In this document: one piece after another, positions 1-5,329 of the stretch
How the letters are laid out: the number at the start of each line of letters is the position of its first letter
Position numbering within the stretch: the first letter of the stretch is position 1
Assembly: GCA_016932295.1 (NCBI GenBank)
Contig: JAFGDC010000076.1
Span: 1-6,418, forward strand
Origin: a candidate division CSSED10-310 bacterium
Lineage (GTDB): Bacteria; CSSED10-310; JAFGDC01
Length of the DNA: 6,418 bases
Direction: 5' to 3'
Notes under the pieces: generated by a model
What the model saw: only the letters and a program-made list of their open reading frames with translations
Database searches by the model: none
Told to the model about the DNA's origin: nothing
Position numbers and translations under genes: made by a program

Positions 1-294
1 AAACCCTCACCGGCGGTTCTTTTTCCCTGTTTTGAACCCTGGTATATCATGGTTATCTATGCCGATGGTCAGATCCTGCCCTGCCGCTCCTACAAGGGTA
101 TCACGCAGTATGCCGGGGAACTCGGCCTGGCCGCTGCCTGGCACGGCGAGGTGTTCCAGCGGATGCGGCAGGAACTGGCCATGGGCAGGTTGCTGGAATT
201 CTGCGGCAATTGCAATGCCGGCCAAATCATTGAAGACCGCAGGGTGCGGGAGCAGATCGCCCGTTTTCAGCGCGGATCAATTGGCTCGCCCTGA
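1..294 (+). CDS. Radical SAM protein, C-terminal fragment with SPASM/twitch-like auxiliary cluster (5' end outside window)
   Basis: The reading frame is open from the first base and ends at TGA 292-294, giving 97 visible residues. The visible part looks like the C-terminal auxiliary iron-sulfur domain of a radical SAM enzyme. It has Cys10 (in PCFEPW), Cys28 (in DGQILPC), and a CGNC pair at 68 and 71. The same C-x16/17-C...CxxC layout, with an aromatic residue after the first Cys and a 'DG/NG' turn before the second, recurs at the end of the next gene, so the two are probably paralogues. The SAM-binding CxxxCxxC core would lie upstream of the window and is not seen. Four cysteines would ligate one auxiliary 4Fe-4S cluster, which is closer to a 'twitch' than a full seven-Cys SPASM domain. 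The stop overlaps the next start (TGATG), indicating an operon with coupled translation. An ATG exists at 49, but the Cys-containing residues before it belong to the domain, so 49 is not the true start. Substrate unknown. Confidence 0.72.
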   Translation, partial: KPSPAVLFPCFEPWYIMVIYADGQILPCRSYKGITQYAGELGLAAAWHGEVFQRMRQELAMGRLLEFCGNCNAGQIIEDRRVREQIARFQRGSIGSP

Positions 295-1430
295 TGGAGA
301 CCCGTATCGATCGATTGGTGCGCTGGTCTATTGGTGAGCATGTCGGCCCTTACAAGGTGGAACTGTACCCCACCAACCGCTGCAACCTATCCTGCTCGTT
401 CTGCTGGAAAGCGGGTGAACAGGAAGAAGACCACCATCGGGAAATGGCACCCGAAACAGTGCTGCGACTGGTACGGGAAAGCGCTGCCCTCGGCACCAGT
501 GAATGGTTTCTGTGCGGCGCCGGGGAACCCCTCATGGCCCCCCGTTCCACCTTGCCCGCCATGGAAGCGATCAAAGCGGCCGGAATGAAGGGCATTCTCA
601 ATACCAATGGTTTTCTGGTTACACCCGGAATGATCGATCGATGGGTGGAAATCGGCTGGGAGGATCTCCATTTCAGCATCGATTCATGGCGCCCCCGGGA
701 GCATGACCTGCTGCGAGGTGTCCATGGCTCCTTCATAAGGGTCGATGCCGCCTTGACCAGAGCCTTCGAACTGCGACGCCGTCGAAACAGCTATCATCCT
801 TACCTGGTCATGATCTCCGTCATGACCAGACACAATTATGCACAGATCAGGCGGATCACCGCCTATGCGCTGTCACGAGGGATCAACAAATTGATCGTCA
901 AGGAAATGATCCAGCATCCCCATGCCCTCCATCTCAACCTGAATGCGCTACAATACCGGCGATTCCGCAGGCTGTTGGGAAAGGCCAGGGAAACCGCCAT
1001 GACGGCCGGCATGGAGTTCGAATTCCAGGAGGCAGTGCCGCGGGATGTACCTTTTCTACCGCCTGTCAAGACCGTTCAACAACCAACCACACCAAGAAGT
1101 GAACCACCCGCGGTCCAGGTTTCTCCGGCCGCCGCCGGATCACGCGGCATCGTTCGCCAGGATCTCTCCGCTGTCCCTTGCTTCGAATTCTGGTTGTCCC
1201 TGTTCGTGTATCCCAATGGTGAAGCGCACTGCGGTATCTGGGGCGATACGGTCAACGTCGAACAGGCGAGTCTCGCGGAAATCTGGTTCAACGGTTACTT
1301 TGCCGCAATGCGCGAACGCCTGGTGAGTGGCGAAATCCCTGCCATGTGCCGCTCCTGCGGCAGATTCCGCAACGGCGACCACCGGGCATTGCTTGAGGGG
1401 TGGCGCGCCCGGGTTTCAGACCTCACCTGA
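294..1430 (+). CDS. Radical SAM enzyme with SPASM/twitch-like C-terminal domain
   Basis: A 378-residue protein, complete. The radical SAM cluster motif is C30-x3-C34-x2-C37 (CNLSCSFCW) on the first beta strand. It is followed by the GGEP-equivalent CGAGEPL at 74-80, a strand with NTNGFLV at 103-109, and HFSIDSW at 126-132, all typical of the partial TIM-barrel core. The C-terminal cluster domain has C296 (PCFEFW), C313 (NGEAHCG) and C352/C355 (CRSC). That is four ligands, probably one auxiliary 4Fe-4S cluster. Family members reductively cleave S-adenosylmethionine to start radical chemistry on peptides, sugars or cofactors; the substrate here cannot be named. A Pro/Ser/Gln-rich stretch at about 253-290 separates core and cluster domain and looks like a flexible linker. 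The ATG at 294 overlaps the previous stop; no strong Shine-Dalgarno sequence is visible, consistent with translational coupling. No signal peptide, so cytoplasmic. The 3' end overlaps the convergent phosphatase gene by 8 bp. Confidence 0.92.
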   Translation: METRIDRLVRWSIGEHVGPYKVELYPTNRCNLSCSFCWKAGEQEEDHHREMAPETVLRLVRESAALGTSEWFLCGAGEPLMAPRSTLPAMEAIKAAGMKGILNTNGFLVTPGMIDRWVEIGWEDLHFSIDSWRPREHDLLRGVHGSFIRVDAALTRAFELRRRRNSYHPYLVMISVMTRHNYAQIRRITAYALSRGINKLIVKEMIQHPHALHLNLNALQYRRFRRLLGKARETAMTAGMEFEFQEAVPRDVPFLPPVKTVQQPTTPRSEPPAVQVSPAAAGSRGIVRQDLSAVPCFEFWLSLFVYPNGEAHCGIWGDTVNVEQASLAEIWFNGYFAAMRERLVSGEIPAMCRSCGRFRNGDHRALLEGWRARVSDLT

Positions 1431-3045
1431 GCGCCGGTGCCGGCTTTTCCGCCTTTTTTCCACCTGGTTCGTCGATCCCCAGCATCCGGGCGATCATTCG
1501 TGGAACCTCGGTCTGAACCACCAACCCACGGACGTCACCGAGCGCCGACCCGGGTCCGGTGGCAGCCATTAGTACCGGGGCGGCGGAATGAGTGCCGGAG
1601 GACCAGGCGATGCCTTGTTTGGCCGCGATGATCCTGGCCAGCAAATCGGCACGGATCAAATCACCATAGACGTAAAACGCCTCGAAATCATCCACGCGTG
1701 GGAAATATTCATCTGAAATGTAATGATAGTCATCCTTGCGATACACATTCGGTTCCGTGGCCAGTACCTGCCCGGCTTCCTCCAGCGTGATGGGAAACTG
1801 CACGGCGTTGTTGAACAGCGCCACCAGCCGTTCCGGAGTGCATTCGTGATCCCTGCCGTCGCAGTCGTTCAGAATGGCCTCGAATGGCGCGCGTTGGGCA
1901 TAAATGCGATCCAGGACATCCGGCCGAATGTAGTTGAATCCCGGCTTGAACGGGTGGTCCCTGAAGACTGCACCGGGCAACGATGACGGTGCCGGAATGT
2001 CGCTGCGGGTGTAAGATATGGCCAACCCGCCGGTTTCATGGTCGGCGGTGAGTATCAGGACGGTATCCTTGCGCCCTTTCATCCAATCCAGCAGTACCGC
2101 CAAGGTTCGATCCAGGTCAAGAATCTCGTGCAGCAGAGAGCCGGCATCGTTGTTATGACCGGCGAAATCGATCTGTCCCGCCTCCACCATGAGGAAAAAA
2201 CCGCGCGGTTTGCGGGCCAGTAATTCCACCGCCTTTCCGGCCATCTCGTGGAGGCGGGGCGTGGCGCGTGACGGACCATCACCCTGCGCATCCATGGTCA
2301 ACGCACAAGGCATATGCGAACCGGCGAAAATCCCGAGGGCGGGGCTGCTCTCCAAGGCCATCATACTTTCCCTGCTGCAGGCGAATGCATACCCGCGACG
2401 CTTCATTTCGCCGACGAGGTTGAGACCGTCTTTTCTGCCAGTCCGCACGGGGAAAGGTGGATCGCAGCCCAACAGGCTCAGGACCGGAACCGATAACGAG
2501 GAACGGGGCACCAGGTAGTTCAAACCACCCCCGAAAAGTACATCGATGCCGCTGGCGGCGAGGGTTTTGGCAATGTCCCACTCGACATACCTGTTGTGGA
2601 CATGCGCATAGAATGCCGCGGGAGTCGCATGGGTGAGCTTGGTGTTGGTGACCAGTCCGGTGGCAAGACCGCTTCGGGCGGCCGACTCCAGGATGGATTC
2701 AACCGGCTCGCCACGCTGATCCACTCCCAGCGCCTCACTCACCGTCGGCACGCCACAGGCCAACGCCGTGCCCGCCGCCGCTGAATCCGCCACCAGAGCG
2801 CCATGCGGACTGGTCATCACAAGCGCCATGGCGCCGTCATCCAGGAGCCTCTCCAGCGCCAGCATACGGTCCGGCACCACTGTTTTCGGGGCATGGTGCG
2901 CATAGGTGGCGGCAAAACCAAGCTCCTGAACGCCCAGTCCGTCGGCGATCACCAGTATGACGTTCCTTACCCGCGCTTCCAGGTGAGAATGCGCGGTGAG
3001 GATAAACAGCAAGACGAAAACAAATGGAAATCGGTATTTTTTCAT
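1423..3045 (-). CDS. Secreted alkaline phosphatase (PhoA superfamily)
   Basis: 540 residues from the ATG at 3045, a periplasmic or secreted phosphomonoesterase with a two-zinc/magnesium site. The N-terminus is a Sec signal peptide: MKKYR, a hydrophobic run FPFVFVLLFILTA, then a likely cleavage near AHSHLEA (18-24). All core motifs are present. These are metal ligand D35 (VIADG), nucleophile S88 in ADSAAAGTA, H139/T141 in THATPAA, R152 (matching E. coli R166), E288, D293 and H297 in VEAGQIDFAGH, D335/H336 in TADHETGG, and H486 in GTHSAAP. H139 replaces E. coli D153, as in mammalian enzymes. F294 sits where E. coli has K328. About 150 residues separate H336 from H486 against about 42 in E. coli, so a large inserted module is present. 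The frame stays open to a GTG at 3210, but that 55-residue extension is Arg/Ser-rich and would bury the signal peptide, so the 3045 start with its GGGAG site is preferred. No clear Pho box seen upstream. The 3' end overlaps the convergent radical SAM gene. Confidence 0.93.
   Translation of the reverse strand: MKKYRFPFVFVLLFILTAHSHLEARVRNVILVIADGLGVQELGFAATYAHHAPKTVVPDRMLALERLLDDGAMALVMTSPHGALVADSAAAGTALACGVPTVSEALGVDQRGEPVESILESAARSGLATGLVTNTKLTHATPAAFYAHVHNRYVEWDIAKTLAASGIDVLFGGGLNYLVPRSSLSVPVLSLLGCDPPFPVRTGRKDGLNLVGEMKRRGYAFACSRESMMALESSPALGIFAGSHMPCALTMDAQGDGPSRATPRLHEMAGKAVELLARKPRGFFLMVEAGQIDFAGHNNDAGSLLHEILDLDRTLAVLLDWMKGRKDTVLILTADHETGGLAISYTRSDIPAPSSLPGAVFRDHPFKPGFNYIRPDVLDRIYAQRAPFEAILNDCDGRDHECTPERLVALFNNAVQFPITLEEAGQVLATEPNVYRKDDYHYISDEYFPRVDDFEAFYVYGDLIRADLLARIIAAKQGIAWSSGTHSAAPVLMAATGPGSALGDVRGLVVQTEVPRMIARMLGIDEPGGKKAEKPAPALR
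1433..1459 (+). terminator. Candidate rho-independent terminator of the radical SAM operon
   Basis: Three bases after the TGA at 1430 there is a short GC hairpin, GCCG-GTGC-CGGC (1433-1444). TTTT follows directly, and a second T6 run sits at 1454-1459. The stem is short (4-5 bp), so strength is uncertain. It lies inside the last codons of the convergent phosphatase gene, so the same bases would serve both as coding sequence and as a terminator. Confidence 0.4.
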
Positions 3046-3051
3046 GTTGCG

Positions 3052-3056
3052 CTCCC
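3052..3056 (-). promoter_or_regulatory. Ribosome binding site of the alkaline phosphatase gene
   Basis: On the minus strand GGGAG lies 6 bases before the ATG at 3045. This decides the start: it places translation exactly at the signal peptide MKKYR and not at the upstream in-frame GTG (3210). Confidence 0.55.
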
Positions 3057-3404
3057 GGCGGCCTGTGAGTGCTGAATCATGCCGCCTGAATGACCACTGT
3101 ACACACATCTGCCCCGGATTTCCATGGGACCATACCTGCCGGGACTGGCTAACGGGAACCGGGCGCGACGAAGCGTGCGGAAAGAGTACGACAACCGCCT
3201 CCTGATGCACCTCACAACAGGCCGTCCAGACGGCATTCCTGGTGGGTGGAAAGCCGACCCTCCGTCAGCGGCCGGGACCGCCGGCGCGACCTGAAACGCA
3301 CCGTTCGGTCACCCGGCTCCGCCGTCGCCATCCCGTATGTACAGAGACATTTCAGCACTCTCTGGCAGTGGTTACAAGCAGGCGAAGAGACGGCCGGAGA
3401 GTCA
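3057..3404. other. GC-rich intergenic stretch upstream of the phosphatase, no gene recognised
   Basis: About 350 bases that should contain the minus-strand phosphatase promoter, but no convincing -35/-10 pair was found. On the minus strand there is a direct repeat ATTCAG with 14-base period (plus-strand CTGAAT at 3072-3077 and 3086-3091), which does not match the 11-base period of a Pho box. A near-perfect inverted repeat, GCCGTC-CA-GACGGC, lies at 3221-3234. Short open frames here have no ribosome binding site and Arg/Pro-rich translations typical of non-coding GC-rich DNA. Confidence 0.4.
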
Positions 3405-3467
3405 GTTATCTAGTCCAAATAATTACATAACATAATGTATTAGAAAAAATTGTAGCATATATAAAAA
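3405..3467 (+). promoter_or_regulatory. AT-rich island, candidate promoter/operator region
   Basis: A roughly 60-base AT-rich block interrupts otherwise GC-rich sequence. It includes a small dyad, TACAT-N6-ATGTA (3424-3439), that could be a protein-binding site. It also has a TATATA/TATAAA box at 3458-3465 suitable as a -10 element. No good -35 hexamer sits at the standard 16-18 base distance, so the promoter call is tentative. It lies directly upstream of the hairpins, ribosome binding site and small ORF at 3480-3636, which is the main reason to take it seriously. It could instead serve the divergent phosphatase gene, about 360 bases away. Confidence 0.28.
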
Positions 3468-3479
3468 ACCTGCAGGGAA

Positions 3480-3513
3480 CCGTCGGGACGGCGAAAAAAC
3501 CTTCGCCAAAGGA
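3480..3513 (+). promoter_or_regulatory. Two mutually exclusive leader hairpins ending at a Shine-Dalgarno-like sequence
   Basis: Hairpin A is CCGT-CGGG-ACGG (3480-3491). Hairpin B is GGCGAA-AAAACC-TTCGCC (3490-3507), a perfect 6-bp stem. They share bases 3490-3491, so both cannot form fully at once. Hairpin B ends directly at AAAGGA (3508-3513), a good Shine-Dalgarno sequence 6 bases before ATG 3520. The layout resembles a translation-control leader, but no known riboswitch class was matched and function is inferred. Confidence 0.3.
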
Positions 3514-3519
3514 TACGTG

Positions 3520-3636
3520 ATGGAAGAAAAACTTCGGAAGTACCTGGAGACTCCGATCGGAGATCGGCCATTTCAGATCGCTTCCGGTCGAGGACAATCC
3601 ATCACTTCAGCAATCCCGGAGGGAACTTCTGATTAA
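3520..3636 (+). CDS. Small ORF, 38 codons, unknown function
   Basis: ATG at 3520, TAA at 3634-3636, with AAAGGA 6 bases upstream. The predicted peptide starts MEEKLRKYLETPIGDRP, then runs through PFQIASGRGQSITSAIPEG and ends TSD. It is soluble and mixed-charge, has no Cys or Trp, and shows no signal peptide or membrane segment. The first ten residues could form a charged amphipathic helix. I do not recognise a family. The start context and the AT-rich patch upstream favour a real gene over a chance frame. The length is easily reached by chance, however, and its codons include a perfect 12-bp palindrome (CTCCGATCGGAG, 3551-3562). It could also be the 5' remnant of a larger decayed gene, because the two other plus-strand frames remain open for some distance downstream (to 3797 and 3816) without their own ribosome binding sites. 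Confidence 0.3.
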   Translation: MEEKLRKYLETPIGDRPFQIASGRGQSITSAIPEGTSD

Positions 3637-3651
3637 CAGCCCGAATGAATC

Positions 3652-3811
3652 CCGGCGTCCCCGCCGGAGGCGAACCCGTGTAACCATCCTCACCATGAAT
3701 CCTGAAGGGATTCAAATGACCGGAAACAGAGTGTCCGCCATTCCGGCGGACCGGTTCGAATCAGTACCTCCATTATCTGGAGGACATACTCACAGATAGC
3801 GAAGGGTATGT
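3652..3811 (+). other. Cluster of compact hairpins (structured RNA or REP-like region)
   Basis: Four perfect short inverted repeats follow each other at 34-45 base steps. They are CCGGCG-TCCC-CGCCGG (3652-3667), GAATCC-TGAAG-GGATTC (3697-3713), GTCCGCC-ATTCC-GGCGGAC (3733-3751) and CCTCCA-TTATC-TGGAGG (3767-3783). A looser pair, ACATAC...GTATGT, spans 3784-3811 with a 16-base loop. Three of the four have 5-base loops. The stem sequences are unrelated, so these are not copies of one repeat. That favours a folded transcript over a REP array, but strand and function cannot be fixed from sequence alone. Confidence 0.3.
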
Positions 3812-3905
3812 ATTATGAGTACGGTATGCAATAAACGCCTGTTTACCTTATCCAAAGCGTCGTCACGGATATCTGCAACGTCCTTCAGTTGCTTTACGGC
3901 ATTGC
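3790..3905 (-). pseudogene. Possible C-terminal gene remnant, unknown
   Basis: On the minus strand, from about 3905 down to the TGA at 3790-3792, the frame reads as a plausible charged helical segment containing NAVKQLKDVADIRDDALDK and ending HTLRYL. Upstream in the same frame the translation passes into the tandem repeat at 3946-3980 and becomes Gly/Asn/Arg-rich low complexity. The nominal ATG at 4056 has no ribosome binding site. This may be the tail of a gene cut off by the repeat, or a chance frame. No family recognised. Confidence 0.15.
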
Positions 3906-3945
3906 ATATCAACACGTTACAACGAACAATACAACTTTCGGGGTA

Positions 3946-3980
3946 CGACCCCCTGGTTAGGTTCGACCCCTGGTTAGGTT
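3946..3980. repeat. Tandem direct repeat, two 17/18-bp units
   Basis: Two adjacent units, CGACCCCCTGGTTAGGTT (3946-3963) and CGACCCCTGGTTAGGTT (3964-3980), differ only by one C in the C-run. A small dyad, GGGGT-ACG-ACCCC (3940-3952), overlaps the left edge. The block sits in the non-coding stretch about 130 bases upstream of the transglycosylase start. Confidence 0.75.
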
Positions 3981-4100
3981 CGCCGTTCCCCCGCTCGCCC
4001 GTCCCCTGATTCCATGCCTCTGCCATGCAGCGCTGGACAAAAGGCTTCGCAATCATTATGAATGGATGAGTCGGGCCGGTTCCTGAACAACGGAGGCTGC

Positions 4101-4108
4101 GGAGAGGG
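4101..4108 (+). promoter_or_regulatory. Ribosome binding site of the lytic transglycosylase gene
   Basis: GGAGAGGG lies immediately before ATG 4110. A further GGAGG at 4092-4096 is 13 bases away. This purine-rich block supports the start at 4110 over the in-frame ATG at 4062, which has no comparable site. Confidence 0.5.
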
Positions 4109-4109
4109 A

Positions 4110-4814
4110 ATGAGCGTTAGAGGCACCATTACGGCGATCTGTATTATAGTGTTTTTCAACATCCAGGCGGACGCCCGGTTTGTGTATGAATACACCGATG
4201 CCGAAGGTGTGGTGCACATCACACAACACCCTCCCCATAACAAAACGGCGAAGAAGATCCGCCTGCGCTACACCAGGGCATCGCGGCAGCCCGTGTCGTC
4301 CGGGACCATCACGCAGGTTGAGGAAGCCTTGACACAGGCGGCAGATCGGCACGGCTTGAATCCGGCGCTGCTCAAAGCCCTGGCGCAAGTTGAGTCAGGC
4401 TTCAATCCCCTGGCGGTGAGTCCGGCCGGTGCCGAGGGCGTGTTGCAACTCATGCCCGCCACCGCCCGGCGGTTCGCTGTGGATAACTCATTCGATCTCG
4501 CCCAGAACATCGAAGGATCATGCAAATACCTGCGCGAGCTGATGCGGATGTTCGACGGCGACCTGCCCAAGGTGTTGGCGGCGTACAACGCCGGCGAGCA
4601 GAACGTCATCTCCTACGGCGGCATCCCGCCCTTCGACGAAACGAGGGCATTCGTGACGGATGTGCTGGAGCTGTTTTCACACTACGGGGGACCGAAAATC
4701 GATGCGCCGCCTGCCTCCGGCAGCAAGCCCGCCAAGCCGTCCGGCGCCACCGGTAGCGGCCGCGTGCGACGGTACGTGGATCATCACGGCACCATCCACC
4801 TGACCAACCGCTGA
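4110..4814 (+). CDS. Lytic transglycosylase (SLT fold) with DUF4124-like segments at both ends
   Basis: 234 residues. It cleaves the beta-1,4 bond between N-acetylmuramic acid and N-acetylglucosamine in peptidoglycan, leaving a 1,6-anhydro end, in the periplasm. The start at 4110 gives a signal peptide: MSVR, hydrophobic GTITAICIIVFFNI, and signal peptidase motif ADA at 20-22. An earlier in-frame ATG (4062) would add 16 polar residues before it. Mature residues 24-44 (VYEYTDAEGVVHITQHPP) match a DUF4124-like segment. The SLT domain covers about 66-192: LLKALAQVESGFNP with catalytic Glu95, then AGAEGVLQLMPATARRF (107-123), then the AAYNAGE motif (157-163). A Pro/Ser/Gly-rich linker (198-217) leads to a second DUF4124-like motif at the very C-terminus, VRRYVDHHGTIHLTNR. 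There is no lipobox, so it is probably soluble in the periplasm. It appears monocistronic. Confidence 0.92.
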   Translation: MSVRGTITAICIIVFFNIQADARFVYEYTDAEGVVHITQHPPHNKTAKKIRLRYTRASRQPVSSGTITQVEEALTQAADRHGLNPALLKALAQVESGFNPLAVSPAGAEGVLQLMPATARRFAVDNSFDLAQNIEGSCKYLRELMRMFDGDLPKVLAAYNAGEQNVISYGGIPPFDETRAFVTDVLELFSHYGGPKIDAPPASGSKPAKPSGATGSGRVRRYVDHHGTIHLTNR

Positions 4815-5310
4815 GACGGCAGCCGCCATTCGAACCTCATCGCGTAAGACGCAAGAAACGTAAGGTATGGCCATGTCAGGCATGCGCAGTGACGGGCTCG
4901 CGAGAAAACGAGAAAAAACGAGGGACGCCGACTGGCATGTCGAGACGGGCCAATTCCGATGCCGATACCTGACCCCATGGTGGAAACCGGCATCGTCATG
5001 TGCAGCGGAGGAGCCGACTTCTTCGAGCGGGCTACAGCGAGCGCGTCCCTGCCTATCGGGAAAAAAGCAAGAAATCGATGCTGCTGAAAAACCCTTGTAC
5101 GCGGGTGGAGTAGTACCTGTGGCCACCATCACCTGCCGTGCTCGGGGTAGAGGCGCTGAATGCGTTTCTGCGTGCCTGTCTGCCTGCCTGCCTCACAGCA
5201 CCTGTCGACATCGAAACAAATCTCCGGGTGCAACCGTTTATCAGCCAAGGGTAGTGGATTCCAGGTACGACCCCGGAGAGAGCAAAGTGAGACGACATCG
5301 AATGTGGCCG
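4815..5310. other. Intergenic stretch with no gene recognised
   Basis: About 500 bases between the transglycosylase and the 3' end of the propeller gene. A plus-strand frame is open across 4867-5340, but its translation is Arg/Cys/Ser-rich with no domain, no ribosome binding site, and it crosses the TGCC microsatellite, so I do not call it. No clear terminator with a T-run follows the transglycosylase stop; only a weak GCGT-AAG-ACGC stem (4842-4852) is visible. Confidence 0.45.
5173..5192. repeat. TGCC tetranucleotide microsatellite
   Basis: Five consecutive 4-bp units, four TGCC and one TGTC in second position. It lies in non-coding DNA about 140 bases from the 3' end of the minus-strand propeller gene. 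Such runs can slip during replication, but no gene here depends on it. Confidence 0.6.
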
Positions 5311-5327
5311 CCGGTATCTATGACCGG
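5311..5327 (-). terminator. Terminator-like hairpin after the propeller gene
   Basis: A CCGGT/ACCGG stem with a 7-base loop sits 2 bases beyond the TGA (5330-5332) of the minus-strand gene. No T-run follows on that strand, so it is at best a weak terminator or a 3'-end stabilising hairpin. Confidence 0.22.
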
Positions 5328-5329
5328 GA

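Noticed and set aside
3046..3140. Pho box upstream of the alkaline phosphatase
   Set aside because: The only direct repeat there (ATTCAG, 14-base period) does not match the Pho box sequence or its 11-base period.
3045..3210. N-terminal extension of the alkaline phosphatase to a GTG at 3210
   Set aside because: It would place 55 Arg/Ser-rich residues before a clear signal peptide, and GGGAG sits correctly before ATG 3045.
3242..3430. 62-codon plus-strand open frame in the intergenic region
   Set aside because: Arg/Pro-rich, no ribosome binding site, no domain; typical chance frame in GC-rich DNA.
3468..3515. Cyclic-di-GMP (GEMM) or preQ1-type riboswitch in the leader
   Set aside because: Fragments such as GGGAACC and GGGACG recall GEMM, but the conserved GCAAAGCC segment and the central hairpin are absent; no preQ1 A-rich tail pairing is seen.
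3942..5274. Shared 11-mer GGTACGACCCC at 3942-3952 and 5264-5274 as copies of a REP-like element
   Set aside because: A few 11-mer matches are expected by chance in a window this size, and the flanks do not align.
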